Part shown: positions 49,515 through 58,462 of the stretch, one piece after another
Layout of the letters: every line of letters begins with the position of its first letter
How positions within the stretch are numbered: position 1 is the first letter of the stretch
Translations under genes and position numbers: made by a program
Notes under the pieces: generated by a model
What the model was told of the DNA's origin: nothing
The model's input: the letters and a program-made list of their open reading frames with translations, nothing else
The model's database searches: none
NCBI RefSeq assembly: GCF_001721045.1
Contig: NZ_MDER01000001.1
Coordinates: 1-64,000 of the forward strand
Length of the DNA stretch: 64,000 nt
Source of the DNA: Paenibacillus nuruki
GTDB lineage: Bacteria > Bacillota > Bacilli > Paenibacillales > Paenibacillaceae
Reading direction: 5' to 3'

Positions 49515-51392
49515 ATGGCTACACCCATCTCCGAAAAGGAACTGGGCTTACTTATTCATCGGATGAACTTAGACTCATCTTCTGATGCTGACGATCGTAA
49601 GTCTGGTCAATCATCTTATTCATCGAACGGTAATGGATGGATTCAGGTAGAGAATCATCAGATTATGGTGACTTCACCAGATGAAGGTAAAAAACCGGCT
49701 ACGATCTGTGCAGTCTCTCCGTTAACCTTATTGATTAATGGTATTCCTTTAAATGGTGCGACTGAAGTCACTGAAGACGATATTATTACTTGGGATATAA
49801 AGTACCCGCCATTATTTGAAATCAAAGTCTCCCGCGACCGGATGGAAGCTGTATTGATTCTGTATTCGCGTGAAAAATATACATGGGAACTACAAGATGT
49901 ACCTGCATCTGATCGTGCTTTTATTAAAGCCGCTCCCAATAAAGAACTTGTGATTGATGTGGTGAAATTCAACCATATTATTAATACGCTCGAAAAGCTA
50001 GGAATTCGCAAACATTTGGATACCGCAGCGATCATGGCAGAATTGGAACACCCTACTCATCAACCGGTAGTCGTTGCGCGTGGCAAAGCATCCACACCGG
50101 GCATAGATGCAAGACTAGAGTTATTTTTCCCTGAACAAGTGGAGACGATCTTCCATGAAATTGGTGGTGTGATCGATTATCGTAGCCATCGCCGCATCCC
50201 TTCTGTACATGAAGGAGACGTGATTGCGGTAAAACATGCGCTGGTTGATGGAATTCCCGGCTATGATGTGTATGGAGATATGCTTCCGCCTACACCTGCT
50301 CAAGATATTATTGTTGTTGCCAAAGACTCCACCGAAATGAACGATAAAGGTGAGATTATTGCGCTTGCTCCCGGTAGACCCCGTTTAACAGGTAAAAAAG
50401 TGCATCAATTCGATATTTCTAATGCTTTTATCGTAGAAGGCAATGTCGATCTAAGCACAGGTAATATCGTGTTTTCAGGAGATGTGATTATTCATGGTCA
50501 TGTGACAGATCATATGATTATTGAATCACTAGGTAATGTCTATGTTCATGGAAATGTATACAACTCTACAATTACAGCGACAGGTAGTATTCTGGTGAAA
50601 GGTAATGTGATCAGCGGTCAATTGTACTCAGGCTACTTCGGTGTAATGTTCAATCGAATGTATATGGTCTCCAAGCAGCTCAAGCAAGAAATGGAACGCT
50701 TAGAAATTGCAGCTCAATTACTGAATAACGAAATTCGGGCTCGCAAGCAAACGGTGCGTTACGGGCAAGTCATTATGTTATTGCTCGAAAGTAAATTCAA
50801 AATCATTCCTGAACTGGCTCGTGAACTGTTACAAGTATTTGCTAGTATTCAGCAAGTACAGACTGAACAAAACGAACAGTTATTGCTCTTGCTTCAGCAA
50901 ATTATTCAATCTGCTCAAGTAGCCGATGTCTTTTGTGAACAGACATTAGCACGTATGCGATTACTACTAGAACAATTACATTCGAATGTCGCCAGTATGC
51001 AAGAAACACAAGTGAGTATTGAAATGGCTCAGTGTCAGGGAGCTATTATCAAATCCAATGGTGATATTGTTGTTACCAAAGCAGGCGTGATTCAAAGTGA
51101 GCTGTATTCTGCTGGAAGTATTGCTTTTCTAGATGAACATTCAGTATGTCGTGGTTCTCAGCTAGAAGCGATGGATCGGATAGTAGCTCAAAATGTAGGT
51201 AGCGGTAGCAATGCACATTGCATTCTCAAAGCACGCACTCATATCTATGTGAACCAGATGCATAACGGCTGTATTATGATCGATAGCTATAAGTTGAATA
51301 TTTGGGAAAAAGTCGAAAAACAGTTATTCACAATGGAATATATGTTAGCTCAACAAAAGATTCCTCAACAATCTACGTTGACTTCACCTTAA
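49515..51392 (+). CDS. FapA-like DUF342 polymer-forming protein
   Basis: 625 aa. The central FapA/DUF342 pattern is clear: KASTPGIDARLELFFPE, DYRSHRRIPSVHEGDVIA, GIPGYDVYGD and APGRPRLTGKKV, followed by a right-handed beta-helix (residues about 310-375, repeated V.GNV...I...G.V). A coiled-coil helical section (about 385-500) interrupts it before a second beta-helical piece. Bacterial DUF342 proteins are cytoplasmic, with proposed roles as polymerising scaffolds; the function here is unknown. GGAGGT precedes the ATG. About 295 gene-free bases separate it from the tRNA. Confidence 0.88.
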   Translation: MATPISEKELGLLIHRMNLDSSSDADDRKSGQSSYSSNGNGWIQVENHQIMVTSPDEGKKPATICAVSPLTLLINGIPLNGATEVTEDDIITWDIKYPPLFEIKVSRDRMEAVLILYSREKYTWELQDVPASDRAFIKAAPNKELVIDVVKFNHIINTLEKLGIRKHLDTAAIMAELEHPTHQPVVVARGKASTPGIDARLELFFPEQVETIFHEIGGVIDYRSHRRIPSVHEGDVIAVKHALVDGIPGYDVYGDMLPPTPAQDIIVVAKDSTEMNDKGEIIALAPGRPRLTGKKVHQFDISNAFIVEGNVDLSTGNIVFSGDVIIHGHVTDHMIIESLGNVYVHGNVYNSTITATGSILVKGNVISGQLYSGYFGVMFNRMYMVSKQLKQEMERLEIAAQLLNNEIRARKQTVRYGQVIMLLLESKFKIIPELARELLQVFASIQQVQTEQNEQLLLLLQQIIQSAQVADVFCEQTLARMRLLLEQLHSNVASMQETQVSIEMAQCQGAIIKSNGDIVVTKAGVIQSELYSAGSIAFLDEHSVCRGSQLEAMDRIVAQNVGSGSNAHCILKARTHIYVNQMHNGCIMIDSYKLNIWEKVEKQLFTMEYMLAQQKIPQQSTLTSP

Positions 51393-51425
51393 ATACAATC
51401 TACCGATACAATAAAATTTCAAAAC

Positions 51426-51463
51426 AAAAACCGGTAATGGATCATCTCCATTCCGGTTTTTTT
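51426..51463. terminator. Bidirectional terminator between fapA-like gene and radical SAM operon
   Basis: Stem AAAACCGG-ATGGA / TCCAT-CCGGTTTT with A- and T-tracts on both sides. It ends both the plus-strand fapA-like gene and the minus-strand operon, overlapping the last gene's stop. Confidence 0.9.
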
Positions 51464-52352
51464 AGATGTGTACAGGCTTGGCTAGATTACGATATGATTG
51501 AGGCACACGTTCTAAAAGACGTTCTCCATAAAGCGAGGCAAACGGTTGATCTTTCATATGAATATATCCAATATAACAACCGCATGTTTTCATCTGACAC
51601 GGACGTTCTTGAGACAACTGCTCTAATGAATGTCGATACAAATGTCCAATCACTCGCTTATCCTGATAACAACGCTTCACAATTCCTGAACCCTGCACAT
51701 AAAAAACATGCTCGCCTGCACGACAAGCTTGTCCAAGACTATCATAATCTTGCAAATTATCTCTAAAATAAGGATCGATTCCGCTTAATTCTTCAATCTC
51801 TGCTTCGCTATAATACCGTGGACGATCTTTGAATGCATTCACCCACACATATACATCTTCAGGTAACTTGGCTCGTAATTGATGAATCGCTGGAAAAGCT
51901 TCACGTAGACCGACTGTACCTGCACTAAACACAATCCCTTGCTTATACAAAGTCATCCCTTGTGCAATAAATCGGTCTTCACGTACTTGCCCCGGATGGT
52001 ATGTTGCCCAGAACGAAGCTTTGGCTGGATTCAATTGAGCAGTCCAATCTAATTTGACCGATAGATTCGTCTGGATAGCCACTTTAGTAATATGAGACAT
52101 ATGAGATAACTCAATCATCGCTTCACGATACCAAGCATGTACCAGCGCTTCTCCATACGGATTGAAAAAGATAGACAGTTGATGACCTGCATACTCTTGT
52201 TGACGTACCCACTCCATAAATTGTGCTAATTGCTGGCGATCTTGCATCAGTGTTTCTTTGCTATCGACAGTTTTGCTAAATGGACAATAAGGACAACTAT
52301 AGTTACAGGAAGATAATTTACCACGATAATAAATAGTCGCCTGCATACTCAT
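51462..52352 (-). CDS. STM4011-family radical SAM protein
   Basis: 296 aa. Radical SAM cluster motif C-x3-C-x2-C in SSCNYSCPYCPFSK (residues about 15-24). Further cysteines near residues 210, 227, 253, 258 and 260 (CQMKTCGCYIGY) look like sites for an auxiliary iron-sulfur cluster, as in SPASM-like maturases. The product and substrate are unknown. ATG overlaps the stop of the preceding radical SAM gene (ATGA), so both are made together. Last gene of a five-gene operon matching the STM4015-to-STM4011 families named from Salmonella; I assign it by motif and gene order. Confidence 0.85.
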   Translation of the reverse strand: MSMQATIYYRGKLSSCNYSCPYCPFSKTVDSKETLMQDRQQLAQFMEWVRQQEYAGHQLSIFFNPYGEALVHAWYREAMIELSHMSHITKVAIQTNLSVKLDWTAQLNPAKASFWATYHPGQVREDRFIAQGMTLYKQGIVFSAGTVGLREAFPAIHQLRAKLPEDVYVWVNAFKDRPRYYSEAEIEELSGIDPYFRDNLQDYDSLGQACRAGEHVFYVQGSGIVKRCYQDKRVIGHLYRHSLEQLSQERPCQMKTCGCYIGYIHMKDQPFASLYGERLLERVPQSYRNLAKPVHI

Positions 52353-53743
52353 GAGCCTACATATCCTTCCATCAAAGCATACACATCTTCAGAAATAAAC
52401 CAATCTCCTATCCCATCGGAGTAAGCTAGCCCTTCGGTCGTCAATTGTAATACCTGTGGTTGATCCTCATTGTCGATCAGTTCTGCCATCCCTGTCCAGA
52501 TCAAGTTCTGCAATTCTGGAAAATGCTCAAGTGGCGAAGCACCAAAACGTGCTACATAATCGGCGATCGTCAATCCTTCACGGTGTAAAATAGCTTTGAG
52601 AATAAAGCGACGCTGACGTTCTTCTAGATTAAGCACAAATCCATAATTCGCCTGATCATGACGATCTGCGGTGACATAATCTTCGATAATACTGCGTGTT
52701 GTAGCGGCACTCACTCCATAATGAGAAGCATAGTGTACATTTTGCGTATACGAACGTGCTCCGCATCCAAGCCCTGCCATCCCTTCTTCCTGACAGCTAT
52801 ACGGCAATAATGACTTAGAGGAAGATAATGGCTTAGCAAAACGTCGCATCGAGTACTGGGTGTATCCAGCGGCTTCTAAGCGAGTACGAGCAGCATGATA
52901 TAACTCCAAGCGGATATCTTTTTCCAGCCCTGTATGTCCCGGCTTTAATATCGTATTTTCACGAATATATAATGGATAAATAAAGATCTCACCGGGATCA
53001 TATGATAATGCTTGTTCTACCGAATATAACCATGTCTCTATCGTCTGCTCCGGTAATCCATAGATCAGATCCACATTGAGTAACGGAAAATCATAATCGA
53101 CTAACATACGTAATGCTTCACGTACTAACTCCGGCTTTTGTGGACGGTAAATCGCTTTACTTTCAGATTCGACAAAGCTCTGAATTCCCATACTCACCCG
53201 ATCCGTTCCACGACGCTTTAGAATCTCTAAGCGTTCAGGTGTTACGGTATCTGGCGAAGTCTCTACAGAAATGGAAGCATGTCTAGGATCAAGCCCCATA
53301 ATATTTTCAGCAATATCAAATAATCGATTCAATTGATCAGGCTGTAGTAATGTAGGCGTTCCTCCACCGATCGCAAATCGTGAAAAAGGTCGTCTCGCTA
53401 CTAAAGGTGCCCATTGCTTGGCTTGACGTTCTAGCGCATCCACATATTGTTCATGTACATCTACCCGCTTATCAGGCAACGTAAATAAATTGCAAAATCC
53501 ACAACGAGCACCACAAAATGGAATATGCATATATAGAAAATAACTTTCCAATTGTTCTTGCTCCCATAATGATTGCAAATCATACGGTGGATCAAGTTCA
53601 CGATAGGCAGTCTTATGTGGATAAGAGTAAAGATATGAACGATAAGGAGCACTCTTCATCTGTTGTTCCCATTCCTGCAACGCTGGTGTCCATTCTGCTG
53701 GTGGAAGAGCATGGAGCGGTAACTGCAATGATTCCGAATTCAT
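52349..53743 (-). CDS. STM4012-family radical SAM protein (HemW-like fold)
   Basis: 464 aa. LYMHIPFCGARCGFCNLFTLP supplies the C-x3-C-x2-C cluster cysteines; GGGTPTLLQPDQL, SVETSPDTV and GIQSFVESESK follow the coproporphyrinogen-oxidase-like/HemW pattern. The fourth cysteine of true HemN (CxxxCxxCxC) is absent, and no heme gene is adjacent, so a heme role is unlikely. A C-terminal HemN-C-like domain (residues about 360-455) is present. Start at ATG 53743, 10 bases after AAGGAG; the frame is open to 53767. Partner of the STM4011-like enzyme. Confidence 0.87.
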   Translation of the reverse strand: MNSESLQLPLHALPPAEWTPALQEWEQQMKSAPYRSYLYSYPHKTAYRELDPPYDLQSLWEQEQLESYFLYMHIPFCGARCGFCNLFTLPDKRVDVHEQYVDALERQAKQWAPLVARRPFSRFAIGGGTPTLLQPDQLNRLFDIAENIMGLDPRHASISVETSPDTVTPERLEILKRRGTDRVSMGIQSFVESESKAIYRPQKPELVREALRMLVDYDFPLLNVDLIYGLPEQTIETWLYSVEQALSYDPGEIFIYPLYIRENTILKPGHTGLEKDIRLELYHAARTRLEAAGYTQYSMRRFAKPLSSSKSLLPYSCQEEGMAGLGCGARSYTQNVHYASHYGVSAATTRSIIEDYVTADRHDQANYGFVLNLEERQRRFILKAILHREGLTIADYVARFGASPLEHFPELQNLIWTGMAELIDNEDQPQVLQLTTEGLAYSDGIGDWFISEDVYALMEGYVGS

Positions 53744-53797
53744 AAGGCTACACTCCTTTTTGATCAATAACAGATGAATTGTACTAAATTCACCTTT

Positions 53798-54586
53798 TTA
53801 TAATATAAATTCACGATAAGGCACGTTCCAGACCACTTCGTGAGCTAAACGATGCCCTTCGTACCCATCTTCTCCATACGCTGTTCCATGATCGGAAAAG
53901 ACCAGACATAAGGTCGGTCGCTTCCGTTTGCGAAAAGCAGCAAACAAACGTCCTAATTCTCCATCAACATAACGGAGTGCCGCTCGCTGAGTCTCGATTG
54001 AATCTTTGCGAATATGATTAGGAATAAAATAATGATTCGGTCCGTGAATAGCAGATACATTGAGAAATAAAAATAAACGTTGCTCTAGATCAGCTCCGTC
54101 TAACAATTGTAACGCATGATTCACTTGATGTTCTGTAGATCGTGGATTCGTCACTCCGAATGTCATTCGCCAATAACTTTCTTGAAAATAAGCAGGCAAC
54201 ACTTTGGCTAACTTATTCTTTTTGGTAAAAAAGATTACGCCACCGATACAGATCGTTCGATATCCTTCTTGCGCTAATCCCGATACGATATCAGGAGCAT
54301 CAAACAACCACGTATACGGATGAGTACGAAATCCACTATGCTTCCCGTGAAAAAGTCGAATATGCGAATCTTTATCCGTATTCGCAGGTGTAGGTAAAAA
54401 TCCGCCGAAAAAAGCATGATGAGCCGCATACGTAAAACTGCCTGGACTATGACGCTTTTCCCATCCACCACTTGCACATAGATGAGGGCAATTGTCTTCT
54501 TCTAGCTTTGCCACATCATAGCGCAGTGTATCCAGTGTGATCATTAAAATATCGTGTGTACCTACAATTTCATTCATATTCATCAT
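53798..54586 (-). CDS. STM4013/SEN3800-family hydrolase (alkaline phosphatase/sulfatase fold)
   Basis: 262 aa. DILMITLDTLRYD gives the first metal-binding aspartate; SFTYAAHHAFFGG is the expected nucleophile region with a threonine; FSDHGTAYGEDGYEGHRLAHE gives the second metal site. The sulfatase CxPxR motif is missing, so a phosphatase, phosphodiesterase or phosphotransferase is more likely than a sulfatase. No signal peptide: it acts in the cytosol. The ribosome site AAAGGA overlaps the stop of the upstream gene and the ATG follows 8 bases later, so the two are coupled. Confidence 0.84.
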   Translation of the reverse strand: MMNMNEIVGTHDILMITLDTLRYDVAKLEEDNCPHLCASGGWEKRHSPGSFTYAAHHAFFGGFLPTPANTDKDSHIRLFHGKHSGFRTHPYTWLFDAPDIVSGLAQEGYRTICIGGVIFFTKKNKLAKVLPAYFQESYWRMTFGVTNPRSTEHQVNHALQLLDGADLEQRLFLFLNVSAIHGPNHYFIPNHIRKDSIETQRAALRYVDGELGRLFAAFRKRKRPTLCLVFSDHGTAYGEDGYEGHRLAHEVVWNVPYREFIL

Positions 54587-54599
54587 AACGCTAATCCTT

Positions 54600-55916
54600 T
54601 CATATACACTCATGCTCCAACCATTGCTGTAATTCCCACGCATAAGTGCCTAACCCTTGATGCTCTACATAATAAAGTAAATCTCCAAATGGATTCATAT
54701 CAATGATATACGGATGTCCGCCACTACTTGGAACCAACACATCTATACCTGCGCAAAATGAATTTGGAAAACAATGCAAACCTGCCGAAGCAATATGTTG
54801 AATCTGCAATACTTGCTCAGCAGATAGATGAGATTGATCGACCAATAAGCGCTCATTACGCAAATGTAAATTCGTGATTGGCGTGTGACTTAACCGCATC
54901 ACAGCATGACCTGATTCATAGCGGCAGACCAACTGACGAATATCATAAGCTTTGTTTTGCCAGCTGTCTTTGCTAATCCATCGTTCCACATGCATACCTT
55001 CTCGCCCTAACCAATCGATGATCTGCACAATTGTAGCTGAATCTGTATAACGACGTAATCTACCTGAATTATAATAAAAAGGTTCATGGCCACTATGATC
55101 AATCCCTATAGTGGTCGTTGCAATCTCTGCACCTGTACGAGGATTATATTGATAAGCAATAACACCTGAAGCCGCAGAGCCACAGAATAACTTGATAAAC
55201 ACGCGATAAATTCGATGTTGCTCCATCGATAGACGCAACTGTTCATAATTACTCTGTTGCCCTAACAGATCAGGCACAAGTGGCGGAACCGCTACACCTG
55301 CTGCATGTAGCCATTGATGACAACGCCTTTTATCGAACATTACCGCAATATCAGCAGGATCATTCATCCACTGAGCTTGCGGTAATAGTATAGAAACTTC
55401 ACGCTGAAGCCAAGATAATAACCGACAATACCCGCGAAACCACTGAGCAGGATACCAGATACGTCCATGTTGAGGCTGTAAACGGCGAGCTTCTGTTGCT
55501 GAAATCAAATGCCCTACCGTATATGCATCTAAAGGGACTAAACGATCATCTATATCCCCTTCTGCATCTGATGCACCTAAAGCAATCAATTCACGTTCCA
55601 CAGCAAAATGATCACCCGGTGCATCCAGACGCAATAATAACGGCACTTGATGTGAAATAGATGATGCTACCTCAATAGGATGAGACTGATGGGACTGTCT
55701 CTGAAATACCGCTTGCAATAGATCATCCAGAGATTCTCCAACACGAATCGTATGCAGTATACGAATATAAGGAACAACCAATGCAGAAGAGAGATGATGA
55801 TGCGCTCTTGCTTGTTGCCAGCCAGCTGTCCGCTTATTATTTGGATTACCAAATAAAATACAAGCAGACGCAGAAGCTAACCATTGTTGATAGGAAGATG
55901 ATGGAGATCTATTCAT
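54600..55916 (-). CDS. STM4014-family ATP-grasp-like protein
   Basis: 438 aa. The C-terminal half carries ATP-grasp features: MFDKRRCHQWLHAAGVAVPPLV, RVFIKLFCGSAASGV, the KAYDIRQLVCRYESGHAV segment, GIDVLVPSSG and IIDMNPFGDLLYYV, where D and N would bind magnesium. This family joins amino or carboxylate groups using ATP, often in peptide modification. The N-terminal half is unfamiliar. It lies 10 bases after the LRR gene and its stop overlaps the ribosome site of the hydrolase gene. Confidence 0.82.
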   Translation of the reverse strand: MNRSPSSSYQQWLASASACILFGNPNNKRTAGWQQARAHHHLSSALVVPYIRILHTIRVGESLDDLLQAVFQRQSHQSHPIEVASSISHQVPLLLRLDAPGDHFAVERELIALGASDAEGDIDDRLVPLDAYTVGHLISATEARRLQPQHGRIWYPAQWFRGYCRLLSWLQREVSILLPQAQWMNDPADIAVMFDKRRCHQWLHAAGVAVPPLVPDLLGQQSNYEQLRLSMEQHRIYRVFIKLFCGSAASGVIAYQYNPRTGAEIATTTIGIDHSGHEPFYYNSGRLRRYTDSATIVQIIDWLGREGMHVERWISKDSWQNKAYDIRQLVCRYESGHAVMRLSHTPITNLHLRNERLLVDQSHLSAEQVLQIQHIASAGLHCFPNSFCAGIDVLVPSSGGHPYIIDMNPFGDLLYYVEHQGLGTYAWELQQWLEHECI

Positions 55917-55926
55917 ATATCATTCA

Positions 55927-56778
55927 TTACTCCGTCAGTGCAGGATAACGCCATTCGTACTCGCCATCTTCGTCTACTTCTTGTTGGTCTCCTGTATCCA
56001 CAGATAAGCCTGTATCTTTCCAACGTTTAATCATCGTATCCGACATATAATGATAATTTAAATTCAAATGTTTAAGCTTTTTGACCGCATCACTATTAAT
56101 AAGGGCTTCTGCCCCTTTATCAGATAGTGTTCCATTCGATAAGTCGAGCGTATCGAGTTGCTCAAGTACAGGCGCATTTGCGGCTGCGATAGCGATCTCA
56201 TCTTGAATTTCACTATCGGTTAGACCTAAATATTTTAATTTAGGAAAAGGATTCTGATTCAAAAATGGCAAAATATCTTCGATCGAACCATCAAATCCAT
56301 AATCTTCTACTCCTAAATATAAAGTAAGTGTTGTTAATTCAGGCAAATGCGCATTATAAATCTCATTCAAAACCGATTTGGGCAAGCCTCCGCAAATAAT
56401 AGTTAATGTATGTAATTTATCATGATGTAAAGGTTCTAACGATAAGCCTGTACTTCCTTGAATCGTAAACGATTCAATCTGTGGATAAGCAGCAAGTAAA
56501 GGACCAAGATTGGTCTGATTGATCCAAGACACTTCACATTCTTCTGATGACATATCGCCAATATATAGACTTTTTAAGTTCGGTAATAGGGGACTCGCTT
56601 CAATCAGAGCTGGAATAGCATCATCCATTGTATCTTCATAAGCTGCACCCCAATCCCCAATAATCAGACTGGTAATTCCCCGACAAGGCTCTGGATCACT
56701 CACCAGTCCTGTGATCAAATCTTTTAAGCGTACCCCTTTTTCATTCTGATCATAATCAACTGAGAATTTCACTTCCAT
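55927..56778 (-). CDS. STM4015-family leucine-rich-repeat protein
   Basis: 283 aa, first gene of the operon. About seven leucine-rich repeats of the L-x2-L-x-L type run from residue 65 to 260 (LPNLKSLYIGD, FPKLKYLGLTDSEI, LDTLDLSNGTLSDKGAEAL, LKHLNLNYHYMSD). Each repeat ends in an intracellular RNI-like loop. The last 15 residues form a separate acidic and aromatic tail (DEDGEYEWRYPALTE) that is not repeat-like. No membrane segment or signal. GGAGGG lies 7 bases before the ATG. Its biochemical role is unknown; it may be the scaffold or substrate of the enzymes that follow. Confidence 0.84.
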   Translation of the reverse strand: MEVKFSVDYDQNEKGVRLKDLITGLVSDPEPCRGITSLIIGDWGAAYEDTMDDAIPALIEASPLLPNLKSLYIGDMSSEECEVSWINQTNLGPLLAAYPQIESFTIQGSTGLSLEPLHHDKLHTLTIICGGLPKSVLNEIYNAHLPELTTLTLYLGVEDYGFDGSIEDILPFLNQNPFPKLKYLGLTDSEIQDEIAIAAANAPVLEQLDTLDLSNGTLSDKGAEALINSDAVKKLKHLNLNYHYMSDTMIKRWKDTGLSVDTGDQQEVDEDGEYEWRYPALTE

Positions 56779-56811
56779 ACATAAACCCTCCTCGAACTAG
56801 ATTTCTTTTAT

Positions 56812-56839
56812 TTTATAACACAGATAATACTACAATCAA
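56812..56839 (-). promoter_or_regulatory. Candidate sigma-A promoter for the STM401x-like operon
   Basis: TTGATT (56834-56839), 16-bp spacer, TATAAA (56812-56817) on the minus strand, between the rdgB terminator and the first gene. It makes the five-gene operon an independent unit. Confidence 0.6.
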
Positions 56840-56864
56840 AGTAGGATATATATACATTTAATAT

Positions 56865-56905
56865 AAAAATAGCTTAACCCGTCTCATACAGGTTAAGCTA
56901 TTTTT
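56865..56905. terminator. Terminator of rph-rdgB
   Basis: Perfect 15-bp stem AAAAATAGCTTAACC / GGTTAAGCTATTTTT with an 11-base loop, just beyond the rdgB stop. Confidence 0.93.
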
Positions 56906-56908
56906 GAT

Positions 56909-57541
56909 TTAAGTATTCAGATTCAATTGATCGACTAATTTACGCAAAGCTTCACCACGATGGCTAATCGCTTGCTTTTCTTCGATCGTTATATCTGCCA
57001 TTGTTTTGTTATGTGTTGGCAAATAAAATAATGGATCATAACCAAAGCCTGCATTTCCAGAAGGTTGAGAAGTAATCCAACCATCCACCGAACCTTCTGT
57101 GGTTATAGCTAACCCTGTCGCTGGATCGTACAATACCAGACAACATACAAAACGTGCTGTACTCAGTAAGGTCTGATCGGTATCTTCACCCATCTGCAAT
57201 CGCTCTAGTGCATCTAGCAACTTGGCATTATTATCTGCATCTGTAGCTGATTCGCCTGCATAACGAGCCGAATAGACACCCGGTGCCCCATCCAAGCGAT
57301 CCACACATAGCCCTGAATCATCAGCAAGTACAGGAATACCTAGAGCATCACCAACTGTTTTGGCTTTTTTCAGTGCATTCTCTGCAAATGTTGCTCCATC
57401 TTCGACCACTTCAGGCAGATCAGGATAATCAAACATACTGCGTACTTCTTTACCCAAAGAAGCTAGAGCATGTGTAAACTCTCTAACTTTCCCTTTATTC
57501 TGAGTAGCAACAACGACAATAGAGCTACTCATCATATTCAT
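56909..57541 (-). CDS. rdgB: XTP/dITP diphosphatase (RdgB/HAM1)
   Basis: 210 aa. Removes deaminated purine nucleotides. [13 protein letters not shown] at the start, [38 protein letters not shown], and the C-terminal [10 protein letters not shown] and [10 protein letters not shown]. The ATG overlaps the rph stop (ATGA). Equivalent to B. subtilis ysnA, which also follows rph. The third codon is also ATG, so the exact start is uncertain by 1-3 residues. Confidence 0.95.
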   Translation of the reverse strand: MNMMSSSIVVVATQNKGKVREFTHALASLGKEVRSMFDYPDLPEVVEDGATFAENALKKAKTVGDALGIPVLADDSGLCVDRLDGAPGVYSARYAGESATDADNNAKLLDALERLQMGEDTDQTLLSTARFVCCLVLYDPATGLAITTEGSVDGWITSQPSGNAGFGYDPLFYLPTHNKTMADITIEEKQAISHRGEALRKLVDQLNLNT

Positions 57542-58296
57542 ACTTGTGTACCTGCTTGACCCGAATTGATTTTCAAAGCGATCGGTCCTAGAATTTCTTT
57601 TTGCATAGCGATCATTTTCTCAATACCTTCACTACCCAGTGCAAGCAATTGATCCAATTCGTCACGTGAAAATGGACGTTCTTCACCTGTACCTTGAACT
57701 TCTACAAATTGTCCTCCACCGGTCATGACAACATTCATATCGACTTTGGCTTTGGAATCTTCTTCGTAGTTCAGATCCAGTAATGCACGATCTCCTACAA
57801 CACCTACACTTACAGAAGCTAAATAATCTGTAATAGGGAATTTAGTAAATTTATTTTGAGCTGATAATTTGTTCATGGCAATCGCTAAAGCGACAAAAGA
57901 ACCTGTGATTGAAGTGGTACGTGTACCTCCATCCGCTTGAATCACATCACAATCGACTGTGATTGTACGTTCTCCAAGAGCTTGTAGATCAATCACAGAA
58001 CGAAGAGCACGTCCAATCAGACGTTGAATCTCCATCGTACGTCCGCCTAATTTACCTTTAGCGGCTTCACGTTGGTTACGGGTATGTGTAGCACGGGGTA
58101 ACATAGAGTATTCTGCGGTTACCCAACCTTTACCCTGACCTTTCATAAAGTGCGGTACACGTTCTTCCACAGATGCCGTACATAATACTTTGGTATCGCC
58201 TACTTCAATATATACAGAACCCTCTGCATATTTGTTCACGTTCGGTGTTATCGTTAACGGGCGTAATTCGTTGGCTTGTCGTCCGTCTGTTCTCAT
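57538..58296 (-). CDS. rph: Ribonuclease PH
   Basis: 252 aa phosphorolytic exoribonuclease maturing tRNA 3' ends. [15 protein letters not shown] start, [37 protein letters not shown] and [23 protein letters not shown] motifs are all intact. GGAGGCAACC precedes the ATG. Marks the return to the conserved backbone after the accessory region. Confidence 0.97.
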   Translation of the reverse strand: MRTDGRQANELRPLTITPNVNKYAEGSVYIEVGDTKVLCTASVEERVPHFMKGQGKGWVTAEYSMLPRATHTRNQREAAKGKLGGRTMEIQRLIGRALRSVIDLQALGERTITVDCDVIQADGGTRTTSITGSFVALAIAMNKLSAQNKFTKFPITDYLASVSVGVVGDRALLDLNYEEDSKAKVDMNVVMTGGGQFVEVQGTGEERPFSRDELDQLLALGSEGIEKMIAMQKEILGPIALKINSGQAGTQV

Positions 58297-58462
58297 AAAT
58301 GGTTGCCTCCTGCGTCATATTCACCTTCTTATTCTAACAAACCTAACTTGTAAAAGCATCCTTATCTGACGATTGATTCTAACGTTGATGAGGAACCGTG
58401 AGATTTTCACAAAAAATAAGGTTAATACTACATAACGTTATCTATGAAAGAGGTGTCTACTC

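Noticed and set aside
51302..51766. 154-codon plus-strand frame overlapping the end of the FapA-like gene and the STM4011-like gene
   Set aside because: It runs across a bidirectional terminator and opposite a well-supported radical SAM gene, with no ribosome binding site.
52349..53743. Oxygen-independent coproporphyrinogen III oxidase (HemN) as the identity of this radical SAM protein
   Set aside because: The fourth cysteine of the HemN CxxxCxxCxC motif is absent and the operon partners match the STM401x set, not heme genes.
53798..54586. Classical sulfatase with the neighbouring radical SAM enzyme as its maturase
   Set aside because: The CxPxR or SxPxR formylglycine motif is not present.
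56757..56783. An 8-codon leader frame overlapping the STM4015-like start
   Set aside because: An ATG out of frame is present, but it shares the same ribosome site and is too short to support as a gene or attenuator.
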